Assembly: GCA_016715405.1 (NCBI GenBank)
Contig: JADKAE010000027.1
Span: 1-64,000 of the forward strand
Reading direction: 5' to 3'
Source of the DNA: Saprospiraceae bacterium
GTDB lineage: Bacteria > Bacteroidota > Bacteroidia > Chitinophagales > Saprospiraceae
DNA: 64,000 bases
The notes beneath the pieces were generated by a model. It was not told the origin of the DNA. It ran no database searches and worked only from the letters and a program-made list of their open reading frames with translations. Positions 62,301-64,000 of this stretch are shown here, one piece after another. Numbering within the stretch: the first letter of the stretch is position 1; each line of letters starts with the position of its first letter. A program made the position numbers and the translations under genes.

Positions 62301-64000
62301 TGTACGGGTACTGCCGATGTGACGGTAACAGTTAATTCAACTACCGCCACCGCCTCCGCCATACCGGCAACAATTTGTCCGGGCCTTACTTCTACTTTGA
62401 CGGCAACCGGCGGCGGAACTTACGCCTGGAATACCGGACAAAGCGGCGCATCTATTTCTGTAAATCCAACCGCAACGACTACCTACACGGTGACCGTCAC
62501 GAATAATGGCTGCACCGATGAGGCTATGGTCACTGTAAACGTCGAAAATAATCTCAGCGCTACGGCTACTGCCAGCCCAGCCGCTATTTGTGCCGGGCAA
62601 TCCAGCACGCTAACAGCCACCGGGGGCGGCACTTATGCCTGGAGCTCGGGCCAATCGGGCGCCACTATTTCCGTTTCGCCGCCCGCTACCACCACCTATA
62701 CGGTGACGGTGACCAATAACGGCTGCACGGGCACAGCCAGCGTAGCGGTGATGGTAAATCCGCTACCCACAGCTACCGTTACAGCCAGTCCAACGTCTAT
62801 TTGCGTGGGGCAAACCAGCACGCTAACCGCTACCGGCGGCGGTACTTATCAGTGGAGCACGGGGCAGTCCGGCCCGGCTATTCTTGTTACACCACTCTCT
62901 ACGACAACGTATCAGGTGACTGCCACCAATAACGGCTGTACAGGCACAGGCAGCGTTACTGTAACGGTAAACCCCTTGCCCAACCCCACAGCCTCGGCTA
63001 ATCCGGCCTCTATTTGTGCCGGGCAAACCAGCACGCTCACGGCCACCGGTGGCGGTACCTATCAATGGAATACCGGACAATCTGGCGCTACTATAACAGT
63101 AAGCCCTCAATTTACCACGGCGTACCAGGTCACGGTGACTACTAACGGCTGTTCCGCTACAGCGGATGTCACGGTTACCGTAAATCCGCTACCCACACCT
63201 ACCGCTACTGCAAGTCCGGCGGCTATTTGTGCCGGACAAACCAGCGTCCTCACTGCCACCGGCGGCGGCACATATCAATGGAGTTCAGGCCAATCCGGCG
63301 CCACTATTGCCGTTTCGCCTGCTACTACTACAACCTATACGGTAACGGTAACCAATAATGGCTGTACAGGTACCGCATCGGCTACCGTAGTGGTCACTCC
63401 ATTACCTATGCCAACAGCTGTGGCCAACCCTGCCGTATTGTGCGCCGGGCAGTCTACTACCCTGACCGCCACCGGCGGCGGGACATACCTGTGGAGCACC
63501 GGGCAAAGCGGCGCCAATATCACGGTTACACCTGCTGCAACAACAAGCTTCTCCGTCACTGCCACCAACAACGGCTGCTCTGGCGAAGCACAAGTGACCG
63601 TCACCGTCAATACGACGACAGCAACAGCAACCGCTGCCTTGTCTACGGTATGCCCGGGGCTTTCTACTACCTTAACCGCTACCGGCGGCGGCACTTATGC
63701 CTGGAGCACCGGACAAAGCGGCGCCACCATAGCGGTGACACCCGCGGCTACGACAACCTACACCGTAACAGTGACGAACAACGGTTGTACTGACGTAGCG
63801 GCTGTGACCGTATCTGTCAGCAATGTGCTCGTACCTACCGTAACAGCGGATCCTCCATCCATCTGCACAGGCCAAAGCACGGTACTCACCGCTTTTGGCG
63901 GCGATACTTTTATGTGGAGTACCGGACAAACCGATCCCTCTATCACTGTTATGCCCTCAGTTACCACTACTTATTCTGTGGAGGTAGGCCTTAATGGCTG
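56319..64000 (+). CDS. Giant repeat surface adhesin (SprB-type then Ig-like repeats), 3' end outside window
   Basis: Open from ATG 56319 to the window end, at least 2,560 residues with no frame break. Signal peptide MNRLLQICCLFVISLAYTNQ; a P-domain/lectin-like region (to ~200) with LLQHTFQGDLDVFINACG; the motif GCTNPLSPNYNPNANVDDGS; six SprB-type repeats with exact 222-base period (Trp codons 57090, 57312, 57534, 57756, 57978, 58200); then at least 27 Ig-like repeats around GGGTYxWSTGQ, spaced exactly 210 bases in the first twelve and 210-216 later. Repeats end in TTTYTVTVTNNGC. SprB-like adhesins are moved or displayed by the gliding/T9SS machinery, which fits SprA here. A C-terminal sorting domain is expected beyond the window. 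Confidence 0.9.
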   Translation, partial: MNRLLQICCLFVISLAYTNQAGGQCTNPSIPLPDASTPVNGNPATAYCVTLTFNPAQTGYPTGVSMLLQHTFQGDLDVFINACGNTLNIMQRPGAIGNCAGGSPFGNSNDIGSPGNPSLVTFADGGGPDPENGIALGGGTYGITSDDACGVGTPGINSFASLWAACPPGNISAQICIADHAFLDSGVAQNITLNFPSPIICGCTNPLSPNYNPNANVDDGSCLPCVFTVTATPTQPSCALNNGSISISPSGPGYTYAWSPGSVSGANPTNLAPGSYSVTVTQTATGCTGTASVTLNASPTLTVSANATQPTCGQNNGSISVTPSGAGYTYTWNPGSVSGSNPTNLAPGTYSVTVTQTAGGCTGTASVTLNPSLPILASATPTQPTCGQNNGSISVNPSGPGYSYTWNPPSVSGSNPTNLPPGAYSVTVTQAVSGCTATASATLNPSPTLNVTMTPTQPSCGLNNGAISVSPAGAGYTYTWNPGSLSGSNVTNLGPGFYSVTVTETASGCMANASVTLNPSSPLVATATPTQPPCAFSNGSISVTPAGPGYTYAWNPPIVGGANPISLAPGSYTVTVTETATGCMDDVSVTLNPSAPLTVTLNVAQPSCGQNNGGIAVSPAGAGYTYAWNPPSLSGPAALNLAPGTYSVTVTQLDGGCTDEASATINPSSPPMANITASPGTICVGQSTTLTATGGGTYTWSTGQTGAAITVSPASTTNYSVTVNTAGCAATANITVTVNTVTATATASPTAICAGDASTLTATGGGTYQWSTGQSGASITVNPAAATTYTVTVTNNGCTDDASVTVNINTVTATATANPSVSCSGDPVQLTAGGGGTYAWSTGQAGSPIAVNPTATTTYTVTVTNNGCTDVATVTVTINTVTASATASPSVACSGDPVQLTATGGGTYAWSTGQSGATITVNPTATTTYTVTVTNNGCTDVATVTVTVNTVTASAVANPNPICEGQFATLTASGGGTYAWSTGETGASIIVTPAATTAYTVTVTNNGCTDDAVVNVVVNTVTANITAGANPICLGSSTNLVASGGGTYAWSTGQTGSTISVSPASTTTYTVTVTNNGCTDVASLTVTVNSATATASAAPSVICEGGSSVLTATGGGTYAWSTGQTGASITVSPLTSTTYSVTVTNNGCTDVANVTVNVTVVNGQATASPAAICEGATSTLTATGGGTYAWSTGQSGASITVAPTGTTTYSVTVTNNGCTDVANVTVTVNSVTATATANPSTVCSGQVSMLTATGGGTYLWSTGQTNATIPVVVGSTTTFSVTVTNNGCTDVAAVTVNVNSVTATATASPSTVCSGDASTLTATGGGTYAWSTGQSGATITVNPTTTTTYTVTVTNGGCSGVANVTVNVNTVTAQASASPTAICEGETSTLTATGGGTYAWSTGQIGASITVAPTATTTYTVTVTNNGCTDEADVTVTVNTVTATATANPGTICAGNPVQLTATGGGTYQWSSGQTTATFSVAIGTTTTFSVTVTDSNGCTDVASVTVNVISTVASVSASPSTVCPGLSSVLTATGGGTYQWSTGETGASITVTPAATTTYSVTVTNNSCVDVEQVTVTVGAVLTPTVTASPTTVCPGQSSVLTASGGDTYSWSTGQSGASITVAPTTTTTYSVTATNNGCTGTATVTVTVDPSLTATATAGPMTICEGQSSTLSATGGGAYAWSTGQSGSPVSVSPTTTTTYTVTVTNNGCTGTADVTVNVTPPPSATAIASPSTICAGQASTLTATGGGTYLWSDGQIGASVTVMPSSTTTYTVTVTNNGCTATATVTVNVNPLPTPTASADPSTICAGQTSTLTASGGGTYQWSSGQNGATISVSPTSTTSYTVTVTNNGCSATANVTVNVNPLPTPTASASPATICAGQSSTLTASGGGTYAWSSGQTGATINVSPTATTTYTVTVTNNGCTATTDVTVTVNPLPIPTASANPAAICLGESATLTATGGGTYQWNGGQFGSPIQVSPASTTTYTVTVTNNGCTGTADVTVTVNSTTATASAIPATICPGLTSTLTATGGGTYAWNTGQSGASISVNPTATTTYTVTVTNNGCTDEAMVTVNVENNLSATATASPAAICAGQSSTLTATGGGTYAWSSGQSGATISVSPPATTTYTVTVTNNGCTGTASVAVMVNPLPTATVTASPTSICVGQTSTLTATGGGTYQWSTGQSGPAILVTPLSTTTYQVTATNNGCTGTGSVTVTVNPLPNPTASANPASICAGQTSTLTATGGGTYQWNTGQSGATITVSPQFTTAYQVTVTTNGCSATADVTVTVNPLPTPTATASPAAICAGQTSVLTATGGGTYQWSSGQSGATIAVSPATTTTYTVTVTNNGCTGTASATVVVTPLPMPTAVANPAVLCAGQSTTLTATGGGTYLWSTGQSGANITVTPAATTSFSVTATNNGCSGEAQVTVTVNTTTATATAALSTVCPGLSTTLTATGGGTYAWSTGQSGATIAVTPAATTTYTVTVTNNGCTDVAAVTVSVSNVLVPTVTADPPSICTGQSTVLTAFGGDTFMWSTGQTDPSITVMPSVTTTYSVEVGLNG
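56998..58329 (+). repeat. Six 222-bp SprB-type repeats
   Basis: Each 74-residue unit has the form TPTQPxCGxNNGSISVxPxG, GYTYxWNPGSVSG, LAPGxYSVTVTxxxxGCTxxASVTLNP. The tryptophan codons are spaced 222 bases over all six copies with no indel. The SprB repeat is typical of Bacteroidota surface proteins. Confidence 0.9.
58335..64000 (+). repeat. At least 27 Ig-like repeats of 70-72 residues
   Basis: The core GGxTYxWSTGQ begins at 58401, 58611, 58821, 59031, 59241, 59451, 59661, 59871, 60081, 60291, 60501, 60711, 60924, 61134, 61350, 61563, 61776, 61989, 62202, 62412, 62625, 62838, 63051, 63264, 63477, 63687 and 63900. Early spacing is constant at 210 bases; from 60711 on most steps are 213. The array continues past the end. 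Confidence 0.9.

Noticed and set aside
57083..63967. Many antisense ORFs under the adhesin
   Set aside because: They recur once per repeat with the same period as the sense repeats and have shadow-type Gly/Arg/Ser or Val/Thr/Pro composition.
57000..64000. Periodic repeats as a CRISPR array
   Set aside because: The period is 210-222 bases, units are degenerate and all lie in one open reading frame.

Overview
The window looks like a chromosome segment of a gliding, protein-secreting Bacteroidota bacterium, most likely of the Saprospiria/Chitinophagia type. The evidence is a SprA homologue (type IX secretion/gliding), a C-terminal T9SS sorting domain on a secreted protein, SprB-type repeats in a giant surface protein, and Bacteroidota-style TAnnTTTG promoter boxes. 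No rRNA, tRNA or CRISPR array was seen.

Layout. (1) 1-5600, plus strand: a defence-island-like set with the C-terminal part of an MmeI-like DNA methyltransferase, an unrecognised 527-residue protein, and a two-HKD phospholipase-D-like nuclease translationally coupled to it. (2) 5598-23099, minus strand: a complete Tc (ABC) toxin locus. A SpvB/RHS TcB-TcC fusion with an exchangeable C-terminal effector is followed by a META/HslJ lipoprotein, a 54-residue ORF and a very large TcA. (3) 23.4-30.1 kb: an AAA/DUF4143 ATPase, a lipoprotein, a NupG-type nucleoside transporter, a P1 (DmpA-like) peptidase, and an NSS sodium symporter with a 50-residue partner. (4) 30.3-41.1 kb, minus strand: sprA, ruvA, lgt, a 41-residue membrane peptide and a CNNM/CBS (HlyC/CorC) protein. 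(5) 41.2-46.8 kb: a bacterial alpha-2-macroglobulin carrying a carboxypeptidase-like/TonB-plug-like insert. (6) 47.0-50.7 kb, plus strand: ArsR and CRP regulators, a DUF983 protein, PsuG, an HMA-AraC regulator, a 28-residue peptide with eight cysteines, and a truncated multicopper oxidase; the last three suggest copper handling. (7) 50.7-53.0 kb: an Asp/Glu racemase, small and truncated genes, and a decayed tyrosine-recombinase end. (8) 53.0-64.0 kb, plus strand: a secreted PKD/glycoside-hydrolase-like protein with a T9SS tail, then a repeat adhesin that runs off the window with 6 SprB-type and at least 27 Ig-like repeats.

Two patterns cross the whole window. Many otherwise sound genes are split by single-base indels, mostly missing bases in short homopolymer runs. 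This looks more like consensus error than decay, so I list such genes as whole CDSs and give the breaks. Intergenic regions also repeatedly hold hairpins built from short tandem words (GTGAACWG, AACCGAT, CGTAATT, CAGCAAAT, TCGCAAAG), and the same words recur at loci 10-27 kb apart.
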